Below are positions 16,388 to 24,223 of a stretch of DNA of 64,000 nucleotides, in pieces; the first letter of the stretch is position 1; the number at the start of each line of letters is the position of its first letter. Made by a program: the position numbers and the translations under genes. This stretch comes from JBBDYG01 sp040901765 (GTDB lineage Bacteria; Planctomycetota; Planctomycetia; Pirellulales; Lacipirellulaceae): NCBI GenBank assembly GCA_040901765.1, contig JBBDYG010000075.1, positions 47,674 through 111,673 on the forward strand, in the 5' to 3' direction. The notes beneath the pieces are model-generated. The model saw nothing but the letters and a program-made list of their open reading frames with translations. It was not told the DNA's origin and ran no database searches.

Positions 16388-18580
16388 ATGACGTCGAACT
16401 CTCCAGCACTGTTGCGAGCCAGACCCGACATCGTGATCATTGCGCACGATAGTCGGCGGGGGCGGCGATTCTCCGTGAAGGATCCCGTCTCGCTCGAGTA
16501 CTATCAGTTCGACGAGCGCGAGGCGTTTTTGCTCGATCAACTTCGCGTACCCAAGTCGATCGCCGAGTTGCAAGGGGCGTATGAAAAGCGGTTTGCTCCC
16601 GAGCAAATTTCGCAAGAGCAAGTCATGGCGTTCTGCAAGTCGATGCACGACCACTCGCTGCTCGTTCCCGAAGGACCGGGGCAGGCGACCGTCCGCCAGC
16701 GTCGCTTGGGCAGCCGAACTTCGACGGCCGCCAGGTGGCTTTCGTCTCCGCTGGCCATACGTTTTCCAGGGATTGATCCCACTCCGCTTATGTCGCGCTT
16801 GGATTGGCTCGGCCGAATCGCTTTCAATCGACGCAGCGCCGCCCTCGCGTTGGTGGCGATGGCGCTGGTAGCAATCGCACTATTTGGCCGCGCCGAAGAC
16901 CTGATCGCCGAGCTTTATCGGCTGACCGATCTGTTCCGGCCCGAGTATGCCGGCGCGGCACTCTTGGCGGTCGCCCTGCTTAAGACTTGGCACGAATTGG
17001 GCCATGGCCTTGCTTGCCGCCGGTTTGGCGGCGAATGTCATGAAGTGGGCGTTATGCTGCTCTTCTTCCTGCCCTGCCTGTACTGCGACGTCTCGGATAC
17101 GTGGATGCTCCGCGACCGCTGGAAGCGGGCCATCGTGGCGCTCGGCGGCGTCTATTTCGAGCTGCTATTGGCGACGCTGGCGGCCGCGCTGTGGCTGATT
17201 CTGGCACCGGGATTTCTCAAGGTATTGTGTCTCTACCTCGCGGTTGCCGCTTCGCTCTCCACGCTGCTGGTGAATCTCAATCCGTTCATGCGGTTCGACG
17301 GCTATTACTTGCTGTCCGACCTATGGGGCGTTCCGAACTTATATGAACAAAGCCGGCGAGCGCTGTGGCAACCGGTGCAGCAATGGATCGTCGGAAGCGG
17401 GCGTAGCGAACATTCGTTTGACGCCCCGCAAGGATTGCTAGCCGCTTACGCGGTCACCGCGATTGCACAGCTCACCTTGTTAATCGCTGGGGGCTTGTGG
17501 GCCGTTTACCGGCTGCTGGCTCGCCATGACTTGCGTCCACTCGGCGACATGTTGGTCGCTATCGTGCTCGCCGGGCTTGCCGTGCGAATCGGAATTGGTG
17601 CTTCGCGCGTTTTACGCTCCGGCCCAATTCAGCGCCGGTTTGGGGCGCTGGCGCGCGGCTTTTCGGTCGGCGCACTGTTATTGGCGGCGCTCTGGTTTGG
17701 CAGCGGCGTGTCCATTGAACAGTCACTCTGGTCGCCCTGCCGTATCGAGAGCGGTGTTGCCGCCCACCTTACCGCGCCCGCCCCCGGCGAGTTGGTTACG
17801 GCGGTGGCCTATGGCGTCTCGATCGCGCCCGACGAAGTGATTGCTGTGCTCCGCGATCCGCAGCTTGACCTTCGCCAATTGAAGCTTCAGGGGGAAGAAT
17901 CGGAAGTTGCAGCCAGGCTCATTGGCCTGCGAGCCATGGCGCAACGCGACGCCCATTTTTTTTCCGAAATCTCCGTGCTAGAGACCCGGCAACTCGAACT
18001 GCAGCGGCAACAAGCCAAGTTGTGCGAGCAGGTCGAGCAGTTGACCTTGCGATCACCTTTAGCGGGTGTGGTGATGCGGGGGCCGTCGCGACCCGCGCTT
18101 GGTGCGGAAAAACTCGAACGCTGGACCGGCGCTCCGCTCGACGGGGAGAATCAAGGGTGCAGCCTTGAGGCGGGCGATTTGATCTGCGTCGTCGGAGATA
18201 CCGGCCCCAAGCAGGCCGTCATCCTGCTCAAGGAAAGCGATAGCGGGTTGGCTCGACCTGGAGACGCCGTCCGAATCGCGCTCGACCGAGCGCCCGGCCA
18301 GCATATTTCCGGGCGCGTCGACGAAATCGCCCTGGCCACGTCGGAGGACAGCCGCTCGCGGCCGATGAATTCCGCGGATTTGGCGGCGGAAGAGTCGCTG
18401 CGCGGCCCGCTCGAACAAGACCGGTCGTACCGCGTGCTCGTCCGGCTCGACGCGCCCTCGCCCCTAGCCCAGCATGGGGCGGTTGGACAGGCACGAATTG
18501 TTACTGGTGAAGAAACAGTCCGAAACTGGCTGCTCCGCTGGCTGCGGCGGATGGTCGTGACCGGTTTAGGCAGTCAGTGA
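16388..18580 (+). CDS. PqqD-like / M50 zinc metalloprotease / HlyD fusion protein
   Basis: The protein has 730 residues in three parts. Residues about 10-95 match the PqqD/RRE winged-helix pattern (RRFSVKDPVSLEYYQFDE, then about 40 residues later CKSMHDHSLLVPEG). Residues about 150-450 are a polytopic membrane core with the M50 zinc site HELGH (202-206) and the second motif NPFMRFDGYYL (from 298), whose D304 should be the third ligand. From about 465 on there is a HlyD-like adaptor (TAPAPGELVTAVAYGVS, coiled coil, LRSPLAGVVMRG). Proteins with the M50-HlyD part are often called putative peptide zinc metalloproteases and occur with peptide export genes. The ATG at 16388 is 4 bases after the previous stop. 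It may recognise, cleave or conduct a secreted substrate. Confidence 0.8.
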   Translation: MTSNSPALLRARPDIVIIAHDSRRGRRFSVKDPVSLEYYQFDEREAFLLDQLRVPKSIAELQGAYEKRFAPEQISQEQVMAFCKSMHDHSLLVPEGPGQATVRQRRLGSRTSTAARWLSSPLAIRFPGIDPTPLMSRLDWLGRIAFNRRSAALALVAMALVAIALFGRAEDLIAELYRLTDLFRPEYAGAALLAVALLKTWHELGHGLACRRFGGECHEVGVMLLFFLPCLYCDVSDTWMLRDRWKRAIVALGGVYFELLLATLAAALWLILAPGFLKVLCLYLAVAASLSTLLVNLNPFMRFDGYYLLSDLWGVPNLYEQSRRALWQPVQQWIVGSGRSEHSFDAPQGLLAAYAVTAIAQLTLLIAGGLWAVYRLLARHDLRPLGDMLVAIVLAGLAVRIGIGASRVLRSGPIQRRFGALARGFSVGALLLAALWFGSGVSIEQSLWSPCRIESGVAAHLTAPAPGELVTAVAYGVSIAPDEVIAVLRDPQLDLRQLKLQGEESEVAARLIGLRAMAQRDAHFFSEISVLETRQLELQRQQAKLCEQVEQLTLRSPLAGVVMRGPSRPALGAEKLERWTGAPLDGENQGCSLEAGDLICVVGDTGPKQAVILLKESDSGLARPGDAVRIALDRAPGQHISGRVDEIALATSEDSRSRPMNSADLAAEESLRGPLEQDRSYRVLVRLDAPSPLAQHGAVGQARIVTGEETVRNWLLRWLRRMVVTGLGSQ

Positions 18581-18680
18581 GTAGGTGAGTAGGTGAGTAG
18601 GTGAGTAGGTGAGTAAGTATGATGAAGCGTTTGCACAACTGCGGAGTTTTTCCCACCTACTCACTTACTCACCTACTCAC
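18577..18680. repeat. Octamer array and its inverted copy (large hairpin) after the adaptor operon
   Basis: Five copies of GTGAGTAG/A run from 18577 to 18616, and their reverse complement (CCTACTCACTTACTCACCTACTCAC) lies at 18656-18680. The array begins inside the stop codon region of the M50-HlyD gene. Transcribed, it would fold into a stem of about 25 pairs with a 40-base loop. There is no T-run, so it is not a classical terminator, but it could end or stabilise the operon transcript before the kinase gene. Confidence 0.75.
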
Positions 18681-18775
18681 TCCTCGCACACCTGTTGAAT
18701 AGTTACGAATAGGAATAGTTCTAGTACCGTACTTGGGTGAATGCGCCACGCATTCCACCCGGAGACACGACAATC

Positions 18776-21700
18776 ATGGCATTCTGCAAATACTGTCAAG
18801 CGGACGTAACGCTCTCGCCGTCACTTTCCAATAAGTGCCCGACGTGCGGGCGCGACCTCCTTTCGATCGACGACTCGATTGGAACTTCATTCGAGGAGGA
18901 GTTTGGCGACGACATGACGGTGGCGTTTATCCCCAGCGTCGAGGGCGGCGCTCCGGCCGGTGAAGAATACGTCGGCGCCAACTCTGATTCGGGCGCTCCC
19001 GAGATGGAGCTCGATTTTACGCAGGTCTTCGGTGGCAAGTTTATCCCCGACGATGACCTTGGCGAATTCGAGGGGATCGAAGAAATCGCCCTCGACGAAG
19101 CATCGACGCCCGAGGTGACCCAAGCGCTGGGCAGCGCACCGGGCGGCAGTAGGCCGCCCTCGGTGAAGGATGAAACCGTCCCACGTCCCGCCGATTCGAC
19201 TTCGCCCGACGCAACTCATGTAATCGGTGCGCAACCTGAAGACAGCGGCCAGAGCGAATGGCCCAGCGGCGTCACCATGCCCGTCGGCCTGTCCGGTTCC
19301 GATCGTGCGGATTCCGGTTCACCAGATACGCATCGCGAAGCCGAGACGATCATGCACGACTCGGGCACGCTGGCAATGGGCTCCGGCCGCAGGAGTACAC
19401 ACGCACCTACACCGCAGTCGCGCGAACTTACCGGGCTTTCCTCCGGCCGGACGATTCCACGCGGACCACTCGGAGAAGGCGGCGCGTCGCGATCTCTGAA
19501 AGCGGGCGACGTGCAATTCGTCGGTCCCGAGCAGGTTCGCTTACGCGCGTTTGGTCTAGGCGAAGGCCTCGAAAAGGAAGAGGAAATCGATTTCCTGCTT
19601 CGCGGCGCCGCAGGCAAGGGTGGCATGGGGATCGTCTACCGCTCTCTCCAACGCTCGCTCGACCGCGACGTCGCCGTCAAGCAGATGAAACCCGATCTGG
19701 CCGACAGCGAATCGGACCGGAATAAGTTTCTCACAGAGGCCGTCATCACCGGCCAGCTCGAACATCCAAACATTGTGCCGGTACACGAGCTTGGCTTGGC
19801 CGCCGACGGGCTTCCCTTCTACGCGATGAAGTTTGTTATTGGCGACGATTGGGAGGACCGCCTCAAGAAACTAACCGAGCAAGAAAATCTGAGCATTTTG
19901 ATCCAGGTCGCCAATGCCATTGCGTTTGCTCACTCGCGGAATGTGATCCATCGCGATTTGAAGCCGGGCAACGTGCGGCTGGGCAGCTTCGGTGAAGTTC
20001 TTGTGATGGACTGGGGCCTGGCGGCCCGACTCGACCGCGAGGGCGAGATTCCCCCCGCGGGCACGCCGCTCTACATGGCTCCCGAGACGGCCCTCGAATA
20101 CCTCGACCACGTCAATCAGCAGGCGGTCGGCGGCGCGAAGGAAAGGTCCACACGCCGGATCAAGGCCGGCACCTACAGCGACATTTATCTGCTCGGCGCG
20201 CTGTTGTTCAAAATTGTCACCGGCAAAGCGCCCCACAGTGGCAAGACTCCGTTCGAGTGTCTACGGAATGCGGCGAAGAATCGCATCGTGAAGGTCGAAC
20301 GCTCGAGCGAATTGCTCGATATTGCATACAAGGCGATGGCCACCGATCCCGCCGACCGGTACCGAGCGGTGCCGGAGTTTGTGGACGCGGTCAAGGCTTA
20401 TCAAGCGCACTCGCAAAGCATTCTGATCTCCCGCCGGGCCGCCGAAGATCTTGCCGACGCGGAAGAACAGAAGAATACGCCCGGCGTTAATTCGACGGCC
20501 ACTTACGCCATCTTTTCGAGCGCACAACACGGTTTCCAAAATGCGCTCGACCTGTGGAGCGAGAATCGCAAGGCGAAAGAGCAACTGACGAGATGCCGAG
20601 GACTGTTTGCCGACACGGCCTATTCCAACGGCGACTATGACTTGGCATTGTCGCTTCTCGATGGCGACGACGAGGCCGACGCCGCGCTGGTCTCCAACAT
20701 TCGGCGAAGTCAAAGTCAGCGGCAAGCGCGGCTGGCGTGGTTCAAAACGCTGCAATATGCCACCGCGGCGTCGCTCATCGCCGCACTGACGTTCATCGGC
20801 TGGAGTTTCAAACTCGGCAACGACGTTCGTGCTCGCACCAAACAGGTTGCCGCGGCCGAAGTAAAACTAACACAGGCCGATGCGAAAATCGCCAAGGCCG
20901 AAAAAGAAGCGGATGATAAAATCGCAGAGGGAGACCGTCAGGCAACTGAGAGAATCGCAAAGGCGGATACTGACGCCAAAGAGAGGATCTCAGCAGCAGA
21001 AAGTGATGCCAGGGAGACCACCAAAAAGGCGCAAGCCGATGCCGAGCTCCTAATCGCCGACGCGAATGTAAAAGTACAAGCGGCTACCAAGTTGGCGGAT
21101 GAGCTTGCGCTGGAAGCGGAGCAACAACGATACCTCGCCTTCATCGGCGACATCCGTTCGACCTACCTGGAACGCGGAGCTTATGCGGCGCGGGAGCAAA
21201 TTCAGCAATTCCAGGAGGATAACCCGGAATTGATTGCCAGCGCCAACAAGCAGAGTGAGCCGGAGTGGACAAAGCTGCTTCGCGACAGCGATTGGGAGAG
21301 CGAAGCGGATGAAATTGCAGGAATCGATTTCTCCCAACCGCGTCTGGCCGCCACCCCGGACGGCCGCTGGCTGGCGGTGATCGGCACGGGAACAAATGGT
21401 TCTCGACTCCTGGTCTACGACACGAATGATCTGACCAAGCCCACGCGTTCGATCGACTTGCCATCGCCGATGGAGCGGGTGGCCATCGCGCCCAACGGTC
21501 AGTTCGTGGCCACGGTCAGCGACGCGGCAAGTGGCGGACGCGTCTGCGTCTTGAACGTCAAGAAGGGTACTCAACTCCAAATGCCCGAGGGAACCAGTGG
21601 CGGCTTAGTCACGGCCATCGCCTTCGATCCGCAGAGCGAGAAACTGCTCACAGGTGGCGTGGATACGACCGTGGCCGAGCATCGGATCGATGCCGACGCA

Positions 21701-24211
21701 GGCACCATTACTCCAAGCTCGCTCGAAGGCCGGCTGCATCAGCACCCTATCTCCGCGGTCGGCTACTCTCCCGACGGACTGCTGGCTTTCTCGGCCGATG
21801 ACAACGGGGTAATTCAAGTATGGCAACCGAGCGCGACTCAAGCCATGCGTTGGCCCTATCGTCATTCCCAGGTTGCCACGGGTTCACCGCGGATCACGGC
21901 GGCCGCTCTTTCCGATTCAAGCACCAAGGTTAAATCGCTGGCGTACGGCTGCGCCGATGGTTCCGTCTATCTGCTTCAAAGCGAATTCTCGCCGCCGGAG
22001 AACGCGCCGGGGCAACCTCCCGTCTGGGCAAATGAAAAACCGGAGAAACTTTCCGGAAGCCACCTGGGGCAGGTAACCGACTTGTCGTTCGCGAAAGACG
22101 GCGCAGTCCTGATCTCCAGCGGCGCTGACACGATTCAGCTTCACGACGCGAGTCGTAGCAACAACGATAATTCGGACGCGAAAAACGCTCGCAAGCCGAC
22201 GCGGCGTTACCATGCCAATACGATTCTGTCTTGTGCCGGAACGGCGGGCGACTATGCGTTCAGCAGCGATCGCGATGGCCGCGTGGTGCGCTGGACCATC
22301 GACGTGCCGCCCGCAGCCGTCGCGTTCGGTCCCGCACCGCAATCGAGCGGCAGTGCGGTCACGGCAATTGATTACACTTCCGACGGCACCCCCCGCGTGG
22401 CCGTCTCCGATAGTGGGGGCTTCACTCACCTCTGGGCCGACAACGACCAGCAGTCGCTCCTCGACCAGTTGTATGTGGGGCACGAGGATCATCGCCGCAT
22501 GGAGGCCTGGTTGATCCCTAGCGCTCCGCCACAGATCGTCACCGTCGCCGAAGACCAACGCGCGTGCCTGTGGGACGCTGCAACGGGCTTGCTACAACGA
22601 ACGATTGACCTAAACCCCCGATCGGTTTTCGCACTCTCCGCTGATAAGAAGGAGTTGCTGGCCGCGACCGACCGCGAGGACACGGACGCGCGCGCCTTTT
22701 CGATGGTCGAATCGAGCGACTCTCCGCTGTGGGCAAATCGGCCACGCGTTTCCGCCATGCTGTCGTTCCGCACAGCGGGAGACGATGTCCCCACGATTGC
22801 CATTGGCCTGCGCGACGGCCAGCTTTTTCTGTGGAGGTCGGACCGGGATTATGTCCCGATGGTGCGGTCCTCCAGCCGGCCTCACTGGCGGCCCATTCTA
22901 GCGTTCGCCTTCAACCCCGTCGCTCAAACACTTTATGCGGCCGATAGCGACGGGCTGATCTCGCGCTGGTCACTCGTCGGCGGACGGGCGTCATCGCACA
23001 CACAGTTCCAACTTGATCCCGCTGGTCCTATCTCCCGGTTGCAAGTGTCCTTCGATGGGAGCTTATTGCTTGCGATTGTAAATGTCGCCGGTTCGCGGGA
23101 GCTTCGGCTGCTCGATGCTCAAACTTTAGCCGAGGTCGAACAGCAACCTTCGCAACTCGTTGATTTTGTCGACGCTGCATTCGCGCCGGACGGAAATTCT
23201 CTATTGGCAGTGTCCGGGCGGTCGAAGCTCCAGCAGTGGACCGCGGGGCAAGTCGAATGGCAGCGATCGGCTTGGTCTCGCAACGTCACCGCCGCATTAA
23301 GCAGCCGCGAAACGATATCGGGCGTTCGATGTGACGCGGAGGGAAATGTTTTAATCTTTGGGCCTGGTTTTGTGCAACTTTGGAAGGGATCGCACGACGA
23401 TGCGAAGCTCATCAGCCGCATCCGATCACGTCCCGTAACCCATTTGGTATCGTTTCGAGCGGACGCACCCGACGAGATTCGTTCGCTGTCCAGCGATGGT
23501 CGGCTCGACCATTGGGCTCGCACCGGCGGCGAGCAGTATCAGCCCGCGGGCAGAATCCCGCCGGCGCTGCGGGGGGTGGTTCGCGCCTGTCCTTCTAACC
23601 AGGATGGCCATGCCTATTTAGCTCTCCGCGCGTCGCGCAACGAGCCAACACGTTTGGAATTGTGGAATCTCGACCGCGGTGAAAAAGTAAAGGATGTCGG
23701 GGAGCCATTTCAAGGCGCGTGCGATGCGCTTGCGGCCGGTCCCAGCCGATTGGCTTATGCCGCGTCAGAGCGGGGAGAGGCATGGATCGGCGTCATTGAT
23801 CTCGCAAGCGGTACGATCTTCCGCATCAAGCTTCCCGCCGGGGAGCGGGCCGCAGCGCTGGATTTGGCCCCCTCCGACGATCGGTTGGTGGTCTGCACTT
23901 CTGCCGATAAGTGCTATGTCGCCAGTGCCGCTATAAACGGAACATGGAACCTCGCCGCACTCGACCGCGACGACATCACTGCCGCGGCTTTTTCGCCCCA
24001 CGGAGATCGGCTGATTCTGGGCAGCGCCACGGGGCAAGTTCTGATTGTGAAGCCACAAGATTCTGAGTTGGGGCTGGCAACGCGGTTGCTTTTAACCTTA
24101 CCCGGCCACAGTGATCGGATCACGGCCCTAGAGTTCGCGAACCGCGACGAAAAACTGGCTCTGCTCAGCGGCGATGCAGGGGGACGAGTCCTATTGCACA
24201 CGCTCCAGTAG
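18776..24211 (+). CDS. Ser/Thr protein kinase with zinc ribbon, membrane helix and WD40-type sensor
   Basis: The 1,811-residue protein opens with a zinc ribbon (C4, C7, C21, C24) and an acidic linker. A kinase domain spans about 270-560: P-loop GKGGMGIVYR, catalytic lysine in VAVKQMKP (about 300), HRDLKPGNV (about 392-400) and DWG instead of DFG (412), the usual variant in this bacterial group. A helical region follows, then one membrane helix (about 660-681), a charged coiled coil (about 690-780) and about 900 residues of degenerate WD40/beta-propeller repeats. The propeller should lie outside the cytoplasm and act as a sensor or scaffold. I chose the ATG at 18776 because GGAG precedes it and the zinc ribbon begins at once; a GTG at 18737 is the alternative. 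Its position between the adaptor genes and tolC suggests control of that system. Confidence 0.88.
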   Translation: MAFCKYCQADVTLSPSLSNKCPTCGRDLLSIDDSIGTSFEEEFGDDMTVAFIPSVEGGAPAGEEYVGANSDSGAPEMELDFTQVFGGKFIPDDDLGEFEGIEEIALDEASTPEVTQALGSAPGGSRPPSVKDETVPRPADSTSPDATHVIGAQPEDSGQSEWPSGVTMPVGLSGSDRADSGSPDTHREAETIMHDSGTLAMGSGRRSTHAPTPQSRELTGLSSGRTIPRGPLGEGGASRSLKAGDVQFVGPEQVRLRAFGLGEGLEKEEEIDFLLRGAAGKGGMGIVYRSLQRSLDRDVAVKQMKPDLADSESDRNKFLTEAVITGQLEHPNIVPVHELGLAADGLPFYAMKFVIGDDWEDRLKKLTEQENLSILIQVANAIAFAHSRNVIHRDLKPGNVRLGSFGEVLVMDWGLAARLDREGEIPPAGTPLYMAPETALEYLDHVNQQAVGGAKERSTRRIKAGTYSDIYLLGALLFKIVTGKAPHSGKTPFECLRNAAKNRIVKVERSSELLDIAYKAMATDPADRYRAVPEFVDAVKAYQAHSQSILISRRAAEDLADAEEQKNTPGVNSTATYAIFSSAQHGFQNALDLWSENRKAKEQLTRCRGLFADTAYSNGDYDLALSLLDGDDEADAALVSNIRRSQSQRQARLAWFKTLQYATAASLIAALTFIGWSFKLGNDVRARTKQVAAAEVKLTQADAKIAKAEKEADDKIAEGDRQATERIAKADTDAKERISAAESDARETTKKAQADAELLIADANVKVQAATKLADELALEAEQQRYLAFIGDIRSTYLERGAYAAREQIQQFQEDNPELIASANKQSEPEWTKLLRDSDWESEADEIAGIDFSQPRLAATPDGRWLAVIGTGTNGSRLLVYDTNDLTKPTRSIDLPSPMERVAIAPNGQFVATVSDAASGGRVCVLNVKKGTQLQMPEGTSGGLVTAIAFDPQSEKLLTGGVDTTVAEHRIDADAGTITPSSLEGRLHQHPISAVGYSPDGLLAFSADDNGVIQVWQPSATQAMRWPYRHSQVATGSPRITAAALSDSSTKVKSLAYGCADGSVYLLQSEFSPPENAPGQPPVWANEKPEKLSGSHLGQVTDLSFAKDGAVLISSGADTIQLHDASRSNNDNSDAKNARKPTRRYHANTILSCAGTAGDYAFSSDRDGRVVRWTIDVPPAAVAFGPAPQSSGSAVTAIDYTSDGTPRVAVSDSGGFTHLWADNDQQSLLDQLYVGHEDHRRMEAWLIPSAPPQIVTVAEDQRACLWDAATGLLQRTIDLNPRSVFALSADKKELLAATDREDTDARAFSMVESSDSPLWANRPRVSAMLSFRTAGDDVPTIAIGLRDGQLFLWRSDRDYVPMVRSSSRPHWRPILAFAFNPVAQTLYAADSDGLISRWSLVGGRASSHTQFQLDPAGPISRLQVSFDGSLLLAIVNVAGSRELRLLDAQTLAEVEQQPSQLVDFVDAAFAPDGNSLLAVSGRSKLQQWTAGQVEWQRSAWSRNVTAALSSRETISGVRCDAEGNVLIFGPGFVQLWKGSHDDAKLISRIRSRPVTHLVSFRADAPDEIRSLSSDGRLDHWARTGGEQYQPAGRIPPALRGVVRACPSNQDGHAYLALRASRNEPTRLELWNLDRGEKVKDVGEPFQGACDALAAGPSRLAYAASERGEAWIGVIDLASGTIFRIKLPAGERAAALDLAPSDDRLVVCTSADKCYVASAAINGTWNLAALDRDDITAAAFSPHGDRLILGSATGQVLIVKPQDSELGLATRLLLTLPGHSDRITALEFANRDEKLALLSGDAGGRVLLHTLQ

Positions 24212-24223
24212 CTCACCCGCGCG

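Noticed and set aside
18577..18680. Considered as an intrinsic terminator
   Set aside because: The stem is long but has no T-run on either strand, so I list it as a hairpin repeat and not as a terminator.
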